The position numbers were made by a program, and so were the translations under genes. From an uncultured Lachnospiraceae bacterium (GTDB lineage Bacteria > Bacillota > Clostridia > Lachnospirales > Lachnospiraceae), in assembly GCA_934320845.1 (NCBI GenBank), contig CAKRFU010000001.1, positions 1-64,000 on the forward strand: a stretch of DNA of 64,000 nucleotides. The letters run 5' to 3'. Below, piece after piece: positions 54,750 to 62,096 of the stretch; position 1 is the stretch's first letter, and each line of letters begins with the position of its first letter. Under the pieces are notes generated by a model. That model saw only the letters and a list, made by a program, of their open reading frames with translations, was not told the origin of the DNA and did no database searches.

Positions 54750-55493
54750 TTATTCATTTTTCTCTATAAGCACTACTGTTTCATTGTCCTGTCCGCCTTT
54801 ATCATGCGCACATCGAATTATCTTTTTTGCCTTTTCTTTTAAAGACACATCCTCTGAAAGAATACTTTCCAATTCTTCAATCTCTATATAATCATGTATT
54901 CCGTCTGTACATAACATGAGAATATCATTGCAAGAAAAATTCTCCCTATGTTCCGTAACTGTTATCCAGTCAGTTGAAAATCCCGCTGAACCTAAGCACC
55001 GGGTAATAATATTTTTTTCAGGATATTCTTTTGCCGTTTCTTCATTCAAAAGTCCACTATCCAGCAATTCCTGAACTTTAGAGTGGTCTCTTGTCAACTG
55101 ACGTAAAAATCCACCCCTAAACCTGTATAACCTGCTATTTCCGACATTATATGAAATCAACTGACTTCCCAATATTCCAACTGCACACAATGTAGTGCTT
55201 AATATTTTTCCATAATTATTTTTTACAAGACTGCTATTTGCCTCATTTATACATTGGATTATTTCTTCTGATTTTCTGGAATTACATTCTTCCATGCAAT
55301 AAAGTACATAACGCGATGCCAGCTCACTGTTTTCAATAGAACCAACGCCATCTGCCACTGCGAACAATCCTCCCTCTATCAGAGACTCACCCTCAAAGAT
55401 TCCATCATGTATCACTGAATGCTTTAGCATCGCAGCATCATCATTTGTTTCATGAACTAAACCTCTATCAACAACACCAACATATCTCAACAT
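54750..55493 (-). CDS. PP2C-family protein phosphatase
   Basis: A 247-residue metal-dependent Ser/Thr phosphatase. Motifs: D-R-G-x-V-H-E-T-N-D-D-A (metal-binding Asp), F-A-V-A-D-G-V-G-S, L-C-T-D-G-I-H-D-Y, G-G-Q-D-N-E-T-V-V. It is soluble and minimal, like PrpC/Stp1. It lies between the AAA+ and kinase genes and should reverse phosphorylation by that kinase. It begins five bases after the AAA+ stop. Confidence 0.94.
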   Translation of the reverse strand: MLRYVGVVDRGLVHETNDDAAMLKHSVIHDGIFEGESLIEGGLFAVADGVGSIENSELASRYVLYCMEECNSRKSEEIIQCINEANSSLVKNNYGKILSTTLCAVGILGSQLISYNVGNSRLYRFRGGFLRQLTRDHSKVQELLDSGLLNEETAKEYPEKNIITRCLGSAGFSTDWITVTEHRENFSCNDILMLCTDGIHDYIEIEELESILSEDVSLKEKAKKIIRCAHDKGGQDNETVVLIEKNE

Positions 55494-55498
55494 TTATA

Positions 55499-57415
55499 TC
55501 ACCCACAAATCAATTTTGCTATACCATCTGTTTCTGAAATATCCATAATCTGTACTACACTGCCCTTTTCAATATGCTTATCAAACACATAATTAGATAA
55601 CGGCGTAATAAAATACTCCTCTACAACATTTCCAACACCTCGTCCACCTTCTTCAAGATTTCCAAGAACTTTTTCCTCTATTTTCTTCCATACATTTTCA
55701 CTTAACTGAATTGTAATCGCTTTTGTTTCCTTAATTTTCCCGCATATTTTATTTATCTGAGATTTCATAATCTCCTTTGCAGCATCCGGTTGAATAAAAT
55801 TAAATACTATTAAATTCTTTCCAATTCTGTTTAATACTTCCGGCTTTCCCTTTTGATGAAAATAATCCTGTATTCCCTCTGTGACCGTACTTTCAACCTG
55901 TTCATAAGGCATATTAATGTCTACAACTCTTGTCTTAACACCTCCAATATCTTTATAAATTCCAAGATTACTTGTAAATACAATTAAAGATTCAGAAAAA
56001 TACACTGTATTTCCCTGCCCATCTGTCATTCTTCCATCTTCAAGAATCTGCAGAAATTTATCCCATATACTTGGTGACGCTTTTTCAATCTCGTCGAAAA
56101 GTAATAACGAAAAAGGATGTTCCTTAATTACGTTTGTTAATTGACCTCCTGCTTCATAACCAACATATCCCGGAGGTGCTCCAAACAGCTTTTGTGCCGA
56201 ATGGCTTTCAGCATATTCACTCATATCAAATCTTCTGCACGCACTTTCATCCCCAAATAAAAGTTCCGCCAAAGATTTCGCCAGTTCTGTCTTTCCTGTA
56301 CCAGTTGGTCCGGCAAAAAACAAAATTCCTTTCGGTTTTGAATTAGAAGAGTGCTGCAATCCCGACAAACCTGTTTTTGCCCTTTTTATTACAGATATAC
56401 TTTTCTGAACAGCTAAGTCCTGTCCCTTTACTCTGCGTTTAATTTCCTGTTCTGCATTTTCAATCTGACCTCTTTCTATCGCATCCCACGGATTTTCTTT
56501 AATTCCATATTTATACAGTGCAGTAACATCTAAAAGACTTCTCTCTCCCTCCGGCTGAACCATCTTTAATTCCATTATTCCTTTAAGGTCAAGTATCTTC
56601 ATTCCATCAGTTATATCTATAAAATGATTAATTCTCTTTTCCTGCTCATCAGATGTTAAATCACTATTTTTTTCCTCAAAGAAATCACGATATAGATTAA
56701 CATATTCCAAACGAACAGCCTTGTCTGGTGTTGGTAAAATAATATTCTTAACATTTGGATTATCCAAATAAAACCACGCCGGAATATCATTAATTTTATC
56801 AACAATCATTATTAACAAATTTTGTCTCTTTACCTTATCCACTTTTCCTACATTTTTTCTTGCATTCATTGATGCATAAAGCAAATTCATAAAAATCGCA
56901 CGTTCCGCATCCTGCATCCGAGTCGGGTCTGCAAGTGTCTGTGATGCAAAATTCACACAAAAAACAGATGGATTTCTATTTTCAATCAATATTTTCTTAA
57001 TATATTCACTTGCTTTTAATGTGTCACACATTATAGCACTTCCAATCTGATTATTTATCCTTATTTCATCCTGTGTCTCTTCCATATAATGATATGCTTC
57101 TAAACATTGTCTGTCCGATTCTGATAATTGAGATTTATTTTCTTCAAATTCAGTCATTGTTTCAGAAAAAACTGAAACAGCACTCTTTTGTTTATTTCTG
57201 TTATAAAACCCATTGACCGGATCATAAAAACACACATTATATCCATTTGCAGATAATATTTTATGAATATAATTATCTAATTTTAAAAAATTATCACATT
57301 TTTCATTATTATCATCCAATACAGGATATTCATCATAAATATTTCCCTCTATCACAATACAATTTTTAATTTTTGTAAAACAATCAAATTCACGAATCCA
57401 TTTAGGCATATTCAT
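55499..57415 (-). CDS. ClpB-like AAA+ ATPase with degenerate first module
   Basis: A 638-residue protein with two AAA-like halves. The C-terminal half is a ClpA/B D2-type module: G-P-T-G-T-G-K-T-E (Walker A), pore loop G-A-P-P-G-Y-V-G-Y, L-L-L-F-D-E-I-E-K-A (Walker B), and F-T-S-N-L-G (sensor 1), with a D2-small-type end. The N-terminal half looks AAA-like (I-M-I-V-D-K-I-N-D-I-P-x-W) but lacks a P-loop. It should unfold or remodel a protein. The setting beside FHA, kinase and phosphatase recalls type VI secretion control, without secretion genes. Confidence 0.88.
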   Translation of the reverse strand: MNMPKWIREFDCFTKIKNCIVIEGNIYDEYPVLDDNNEKCDNFLKLDNYIHKILSANGYNVCFYDPVNGFYNRNKQKSAVSVFSETMTEFEENKSQLSESDRQCLEAYHYMEETQDEIRINNQIGSAIMCDTLKASEYIKKILIENRNPSVFCVNFASQTLADPTRMQDAERAIFMNLLYASMNARKNVGKVDKVKRQNLLIMIVDKINDIPAWFYLDNPNVKNIILPTPDKAVRLEYVNLYRDFFEEKNSDLTSDEQEKRINHFIDITDGMKILDLKGIMELKMVQPEGERSLLDVTALYKYGIKENPWDAIERGQIENAEQEIKRRVKGQDLAVQKSISVIKRAKTGLSGLQHSSNSKPKGILFFAGPTGTGKTELAKSLAELLFGDESACRRFDMSEYAESHSAQKLFGAPPGYVGYEAGGQLTNVIKEHPFSLLLFDEIEKASPSIWDKFLQILEDGRMTDGQGNTVYFSESLIVFTSNLGIYKDIGGVKTRVVDINMPYEQVESTVTEGIQDYFHQKGKPEVLNRIGKNLIVFNFIQPDAAKEIMKSQINKICGKIKETKAITIQLSENVWKKIEEKVLGNLEEGGRGVGNVVEEYFITPLSNYVFDKHIEKGSVVQIMDISETDGIAKLICG

Positions 57416-57418
57416 AAT

Positions 57419-57991
57419 TTACACACTCCTCTCACTGTTATGTATTCCTATCGACATCAATTCATCTTTCCAAAAAACATTTTGAATCTGCCGCCCTTCG
57501 TCCATATATTTTTTATATTTTTTTCTAAGATTTTCTCTAAAAAAATACATTTTTTGATTTGTTGACGCTATAAGGGCTGTTTTGTTGTCATTTTTTTCAT
57601 CAATATATTCCCCGGATATAAGTACACCTATATATTTAAAACATTCCTGCACATTACTATCCTGTATTTTTAATAATTCTTCATATGTATATCCTGAAAA
57701 AACAAGAATATCCTCAACTTTCGATGAAATTTTTTGTAAAAACTTCTTTAATTCAAAAGGCTGAGCAAATGGTTCCCCACCACTTATAGTTATTCCATCT
57801 ATACGCTCAATACCAATTTTTAAAATCATATTTTTCAAATATTCCACAGATATATCTTTTGTCTTGTCAAACATTTGCAATTCCGGATTTGCACATTTTT
57901 TGCACCTCTTATGACACCCTATCATCCACATTGCCAGTCTGTTTCCCGGACCCAGAGCAGTTACAGGAAATAATAATCTGTCTACCTGCAA
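57419..57991 (-). CDS. Small radical-SAM activase-like protein (NrdG-like)
   Basis: A 190-residue protein with G-P-G-N-R-L-A-M-W, the cluster motif C-H-K-R-C-K-K-C (C-x3-C-x2-C) and I-S-G-G-E-P-F for SAM binding, as in the activating enzymes of glycyl-radical proteins. No ribonucleotide reductase or glycyl-radical gene is nearby. It starts with a TTG inside the end of the FHA gene (GAGGTGAG upstream) and stops four bases before the AAA+ gene, so it is integral to the operon. Its target is unknown. Confidence 0.85.
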   Translation of the reverse strand: MQVDRLLFPVTALGPGNRLAMWMIGCHKRCKKCANPELQMFDKTKDISVEYLKNMILKIGIERIDGITISGGEPFAQPFELKKFLQKISSKVEDILVFSGYTYEELLKIQDSNVQECFKYIGVLISGEYIDEKNDNKTALIASTNQKMYFFRENLRKKYKKYMDEGRQIQNVFWKDELMSIGIHNSERSV

Positions 57992-58737
57992 ATTCTCACC
58001 TCAAAATTCTGATCTGCCATAGTAACAATATCTTCATTTACAATACGCATTTTTCCCTGATTTCTGTAAATCTTTTCTCCATTGATTCTTGTACCATTTG
58101 TACTGTTCCAATCCTCAATAAATGCACCTCTTTCATCAATAACAACCATAGCATGCTGCCTGCCAATATATCTTTTTTCACTAAAGTAATCATTTTCAAC
58201 ATCACCCAATTTTCCAAGAATATGTTTACCTCTGCCTATTCTTATAATTTTCCCATCATTGTTATTGATAAATTCTATGTAACTGATTTCCCCAGTTCCA
58301 GATTTATGCGCATCTGATTCTGATGCATCAAACTGATTATTGCTGTCACTTTCTATATTGTCTAATTTTTCTGAGCCAGTCTTTTCTTCCTTATCATTCG
58401 GTGCACTTTCATTTTCTTCCAACTCATTTTCTGATTTTATTTCACCAATTACCAAAAGGTACTCTTCTTCCGATAAAATACTGTCTTCTCCAGTATTTTT
58501 TATATCTGCGTCATTACAAACAGGACACGCTTTTGGAATAGCAGCTTTATCAGCTAAAGGTATCCATTCCTCACAGCTTCCACATCTTATATACCATTTT
58601 CCATTACTATTTTTATTTTCCATATCATCGCCATCACTTACAGTCTTATATGGTTTATTACAATTTGGACAACGAAATATTGTCATATTCTCTTCAATTT
58701 TTTTACAAGAACTGCAATATTGATATCCTCCAGCCAT
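57982..58737 (-). CDS. Zinc-ribbon and FHA domain protein
   Basis: A 251-residue soluble protein. The N-terminal 80 residues contain zinc-ribbon knuckles C-S-S-C, C-P-N-C, C-G-S-C and C-P-V-C. An acidic linker follows, then a C-terminal FHA domain (about 165-250) with I-G-R-G, G-R-Q-H-A-M-V and N-S-T-N-G-T-R-I-N-G. FHA domains bind phospho-threonine peptides, so it is the natural reader of the operon kinase. It overlaps the activase gene by ten bases. AAGGAGG precedes the ATG. Confidence 0.92.
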   Translation of the reverse strand: MAGGYQYCSSCKKIEENMTIFRCPNCNKPYKTVSDGDDMENKNSNGKWYIRCGSCEEWIPLADKAAIPKACPVCNDADIKNTGEDSILSEEEYLLVIGEIKSENELEENESAPNDKEEKTGSEKLDNIESDSNNQFDASESDAHKSGTGEISYIEFINNNDGKIIRIGRGKHILGKLGDVENDYFSEKRYIGRQHAMVVIDERGAFIEDWNSTNGTRINGEKIYRNQGKMRIVNEDIVTMADQNFEVRICR

Positions 58738-58741
58738 TTTA

Positions 58742-60250
58742 TCATTCCTCCTTATCTACATACTGCAAACGCTGAACATTAGCATCATCAAACTGTCTCT
58801 CCGGCTGAGATTCTGAAACAAGCTGCACATGACGAAAGCTAAATCTCTTAGTTGATTTCCTGATATTCTTCTGACGCACAATATGTTCATTTGAAGTCTG
58901 CTCCGCTGAAACAGGCATTAAATTTTCATAATCAATATGAATACCTTTTTCCAATAACTGCTTCCGTATATTAGGATATAGGTCACAAAATGCTACCTGC
59001 TGACGAACCATTTCTTTTACCTCTGCATCCGTAGGCGGATTATCACCTTCACCAATAACATTCATCATAACCATTCCATCACCAAAAGAAGTCGATATTT
59101 TCTCACCCTTATTATCTTCAAAAATAATTCTGGATACACTGTCAGCATTATGTAACTGATATGAAGATATACTTGTATATCCATAATCTTTCATAATGTT
59201 TTCTATGCTCTCTTCTATATAAATTCTTGATTCCTGTTTTTCAACTCTGCTTCTTAAGTCATTAACATGCTTTCTCAACTCCTCAAGCGAAAATTCTTCA
59301 TAATTTGCACGCTTAACATCCAATGCCTGACAAAACGATATGTATTCGAGTTCTAAAGTACTTCTCTCCTCCATTTCTGCATTTCTGGCAGCCACCAGCA
59401 TTGAAACATATTTTTCCAGCCGCACATATTCCATTCTCATTTGTTGTAAAACTGCTCTTTTGCTTTTCATAGAGTATGCTTTTTCGCTTGTATCATTTAT
59501 AAAAATCAATTCTTCTTTTAATCCATGAATCAATTTTTTCTCTTTATCCGTCAAATAATCAATCTTTGAATATTCTTGTAAATCAGCTTGAAGCATTTCT
59601 AATAATGCAAGTTCTTCTATTGTAAACGGTAATGTTTCAGAATCGATATACTCATCTTTTTCAGGCATAAACGGTATATCTTTTTCATCTCCCATATATC
59701 TTCCTATGCGAACACTATTGATATTTATATTTTCTGATTTTTCCTTTTCTTTTTCTAATTTTTTCAGCCATTCTTCTGATGCCTTAGCAACACGTTCATT
59801 TTCCATTTTCACTTGTTTTATGCCGGAATTAAATTCATCAATATCCTTTTGTAATTTTTTTAATACAAAAGACATTTCACTCAGAAATTCTTCTTTCCAC
59901 TTTGGAATATCTTCTACTTTCTGTACTCCCATTTTTCTTAATTGTTCTACACTATGAGAAGCAATAATCTTTAAATCAAATTTCTTTTTTTCAACATTAT
60001 CAGCATACTGCTCTTTTAATAATTTAACTTCCTGAAGTAATCCTGATTCATCTCCATACCCAATAGGTATACTGTTCAACGTTACATTTCCATAATTTTT
60101 TATCCATAAAGCAGTGTTTTCAACATCTTTATTAATACTCTGGAACAATCCTCTGTAATAATTATCCTTACCTATCTGCCTTAATCTTTCATTATTTCTT
60201 GCAATCACCTCAGGATCACAAGTAACTCCTACCATTTTCGGACCGCTCAT
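58742..60250 (-). CDS. Long coiled-coil protein of unknown function
   Basis: A 502-residue soluble, charged protein. Residues 90-340 are predicted long coiled coil (repeating Glu/Lys/Leu heptads). The last 170 residues form a separate domain with S-F-G-D-G-M-V-M-M and a basic, disordered tail. GGAGG places the start at ATG 60250. It resembles structural or scaffold proteins in conflict-system operons, but I recognise no family. It fits exactly between the membrane protein and FHA genes (gaps of 18 and 4 bases). Confidence 0.7.
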   Translation of the reverse strand: MSGPKMVGVTCDPEVIARNNERLRQIGKDNYYRGLFQSINKDVENTALWIKNYGNVTLNSIPIGYGDESGLLQEVKLLKEQYADNVEKKKFDLKIIASHSVEQLRKMGVQKVEDIPKWKEEFLSEMSFVLKKLQKDIDEFNSGIKQVKMENERVAKASEEWLKKLEKEKEKSENININSVRIGRYMGDEKDIPFMPEKDEYIDSETLPFTIEELALLEMLQADLQEYSKIDYLTDKEKKLIHGLKEELIFINDTSEKAYSMKSKRAVLQQMRMEYVRLEKYVSMLVAARNAEMEERSTLELEYISFCQALDVKRANYEEFSLEELRKHVNDLRSRVEKQESRIYIEESIENIMKDYGYTSISSYQLHNADSVSRIIFEDNKGEKISTSFGDGMVMMNVIGEGDNPPTDAEVKEMVRQQVAFCDLYPNIRKQLLEKGIHIDYENLMPVSAEQTSNEHIVRQKNIRKSTKRFSFRHVQLVSESQPERQFDDANVQRLQYVDKEE

Positions 60251-60268
60251 AACATTTCCTCCAAACAA

Positions 60269-61039
60269 CTATTTTTTTATACTTTTTAACAAAATATACA
60301 TACCGATAATCATTACAATGACTGCTCCCCATGACTCCATTGTATCTACCGTTCCTTGCAATATATTACATACACTTCCATATTGCGTTTCTAATACTAT
60401 CATCAATACAAGAAACATTACTGACGATGTAATCGCAGTTGAGATTGCCCTGCCTATAGATGTACTTGGGAATTGTTTAATTATGTAAGTCAATATAAAA
60501 CTATCCTTTTTTAGTCCCGTGATAAACGAAAGTAATAATATCGGTGTATACAAGATACTTCCTCCGGTTATGATACATTCAACACAATATACACACCACT
60601 TCATAACGATATTGTCTCTCACAAAATCCATAAAAAAACCGTATACAATAATACCGCCAAATACAATTGCAATCCTTGATGTGATTTTTCCTACAAATCC
60701 TGCATTTCCAAATGAAAATGTATTTGACACCCAGTTTATCATCAATGTTAATGTAACTAATTCAACAAAATCTAATGCAAAAAAAGCAGGACTATCTGAA
60801 AAATACTTTCTCACACTTCCTGCTTTTTCTACATTATTTACCAATGGAAGTCCTGAATCAAAAATCCCACCTGTTGAAAAATCCTGATTAAATAACTCTA
60901 ACACCAGAGCATATAAAATAACCGCTGTAACACAATTTACAATGATTGTATTTCCCTTTTCTTCTTCCCCTGTAATAGAACAGAGGATGCCAAACAGTAT
61001 GGCTAGAATTATAATAAAAGATAATAAAGTTCCTATCAT
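60269..61039 (-). CDS. Polytopic membrane protein of unknown function
   Basis: A 256-residue protein with about seven or eight hydrophobic helices spread over its whole length and short loops, starting G-T-L-L-S-F-I-I-I-L-A-I-L. GGAG is seen before the ATG. It is the first gene of the tightly packed part of the island. It might be the membrane base or pore partner of the system; no family is recognised. Confidence 0.65.
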   Translation of the reverse strand: MIGTLLSFIIILAILFGILCSITGEEEKGNTIIVNCVTAVILYALVLELFNQDFSTGGIFDSGLPLVNNVEKAGSVRKYFSDSPAFFALDFVELVTLTLMINWVSNTFSFGNAGFVGKITSRIAIVFGGIIVYGFFMDFVRDNIVMKWCVYCVECIITGGSILYTPILLLSFITGLKKDSFILTYIIKQFPSTSIGRAISTAITSSVMFLVLMIVLETQYGSVCNILQGTVDTMESWGAVIVMIIGMYILLKSIKK

Positions 61040-61088
61040 AAATTCCTAGTTCTCCATATATTTATTTTCATAAATTTACAATGCAATA

Positions 61089-61262
61089 TCATTCATAATA
61101 CCCACATCTATCCTCTGGTCTTACATGAGTTCTTTTTCTATTACAATAAACTTTCCAATTTGCAGTTGAATCTTCTTCTCCATGCCTACAATTTGCACAA
61201 CATTCCCTACAAAAATTTCCATTCGGAATAACAATGTTTTCTTTCAAGTACTTTTTATTCAT
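61089..61262 (-). CDS. 57-residue Cys-rich protein
   Basis: A short gene, confirmed by GGAGG before its ATG and by an eight-base overlap with the JAMM gene end (ATGAATAA). The protein has six Cys in a zinc-binding-like layout: F-C-R-E-C-C-A-N-C-R-H-G in the first half, then Y-C-N-R-K and D-R-C-G-Y-Y-E. It lacks a leader of the RiPP type, so a small zinc protein is likelier than a second precursor. Coupling suggests it works with the JAMM protein. Confidence 0.72.
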   Translation of the reverse strand: MNKKYLKENIVIPNGNFCRECCANCRHGEEDSTANWKVYCNRKRTHVRPEDRCGYYE

Positions 61263-61701
61263 ATTTTCCCTCCATATTACATATATTTATTTTATCATTT
61301 ACAATTTCTATTTGTTTATTTCTTTTCTTTTCAGCTTTATAAACATACATTTTCATTTCAGGCAATACAATTATTGGAAAATACAATTTTTTTATATTAT
61401 CTGAATTTTGATTCATAATATTTATTATGTAATCTCTATCATTTTTTGACAATCTTCTATCATTAAAGTGAGTATGAAATATCCCATAAAATTTAATTTT
61501 TTGTTGATTCCAAGAACTAATACATCTATTTAACATGGAAACATTTGGAGTATATTTAAAAGGTGTATTACCTTTCATATCAACATCTAAAACAATTCTT
61601 GTAATCACTTCATCGTATCCACCCAAAATTCCCCCAATCTCATTAGTGTATCCATTAACATTAAACATTATTTCATTCATAGCATTTTGAATTATTTTCA
61701 A
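61255..61701 (-). CDS. JAMM/MPN-type metalloprotease-like protein
   Basis: A 148-residue single-domain JAB/MPN protein. The zinc-site residues are visible: Glu21 in N-E-I-G-G-I-L-G-G, then G-I-F-H-T-H (His76, His78), Ser85 and Asp88. The spacing H-x-H-x6-S-x2-D is one shorter than the usual x7. The start is a TTG with AAGGAG. Such enzymes cut isopeptide or peptide bonds. No ubiquitin-like, E1 or E2 gene is nearby; the RiPP context suggests leader cleavage. This role is inference. Confidence 0.82.
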   Translation of the reverse strand: MKIIQNAMNEIMFNVNGYTNEIGGILGGYDEVITRIVLDVDMKGNTPFKYTPNVSMLNRCISSWNQQKIKFYGIFHTHFNDRRLSKNDRDYIINIMNQNSDNIKKLYFPIIVLPEMKMYVYKAEKKRNKQIEIVNDKINICNMEGKYE

Positions 61702-61851
61702 CTACTTTTCTCCTTTTAATTAACATACTCATAGTAATATATTCTCCTTTTCCCTAGCTTTTGTTCAGTATTAAAATATAACACAACTACATAATTGAAT
61801 TTTTCACAAAAATTATACTAATACTATTATTAACCTGTTAATAATCAAACA

Positions 61852-61878
61852 GTTAGACGAGCAAACTGCTCGTCTAAC
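61852..61878 (-). terminator. Strong hairpin after the precursor peptide gene
   Basis: GTTAGACGAGCA (61852-61863) and TGCTCGTCTAAC (61867-61878) are perfect 12-bp arms with a three-base loop, in the 203-base gap after the precursor stop. The following T-run is weak, so partial termination is likely, giving more precursor than downstream mRNA. Confidence 0.75.
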
Positions 61879-61904
61879 CATATTCCCTTCAAAAAACAAC
61901 CCTC

Positions 61905-62045
61905 TTATGCAATCTCACAACAACTTGAGCCATTTTTATCTACGCCATCTGTACAACATAAGTAGCTTGCTGAAACAGCTTCACTAATACTAATCGAGCA
62001 TACATCTATCTGTGGCATTTCAAATTCTTTTTTTTCAATATTCAT
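61905..62045 (-). CDS. Cys-rich RiPP precursor peptide
   Basis: A 46-residue peptide, started by a strong AAAGGAGGAG. The first part (K-K-E-F-E-M-P-Q-I-D-V) resembles leader peptides of Clostridial radical-SAM peptides (E-x-P-x-I-x-V). The core has two vicinal Cys pairs, Cys30-Cys31 and Cys42-Cys43, with T-D-G-V-D-K-N-G-S-S between; Cys16 lies in the leader-like part. It is 51 bases from the maturase. Thioether (sactipeptide or ranthipeptide) cross-links are the expected product; inference. Confidence 0.82.
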   Translation of the reverse strand: MNIEKKEFEMPQIDVCSISISEAVSASYLCCTDGVDKNGSSCCEIA

Positions 62046-62096
62046 AGTTTTCTCCTCCTTTCAATTTTTTCAATTATTTATCTTTATTTTAGATAA

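Noticed and set aside
44760..61039. Type VI secretion system
   Set aside because: Kinase, PP2C, FHA and ClpB-like ATPase recall its control genes, but no sheath, tube, baseplate or membrane-complex genes are present and the organism looks like a Firmicute.
61255..61701. Ubiquitin-like conjugation or defence operon of the E1/E2/JAB type
   Set aside because: The JAMM protein is present, but no E1, E2 or ubiquitin-like gene lies nearby.
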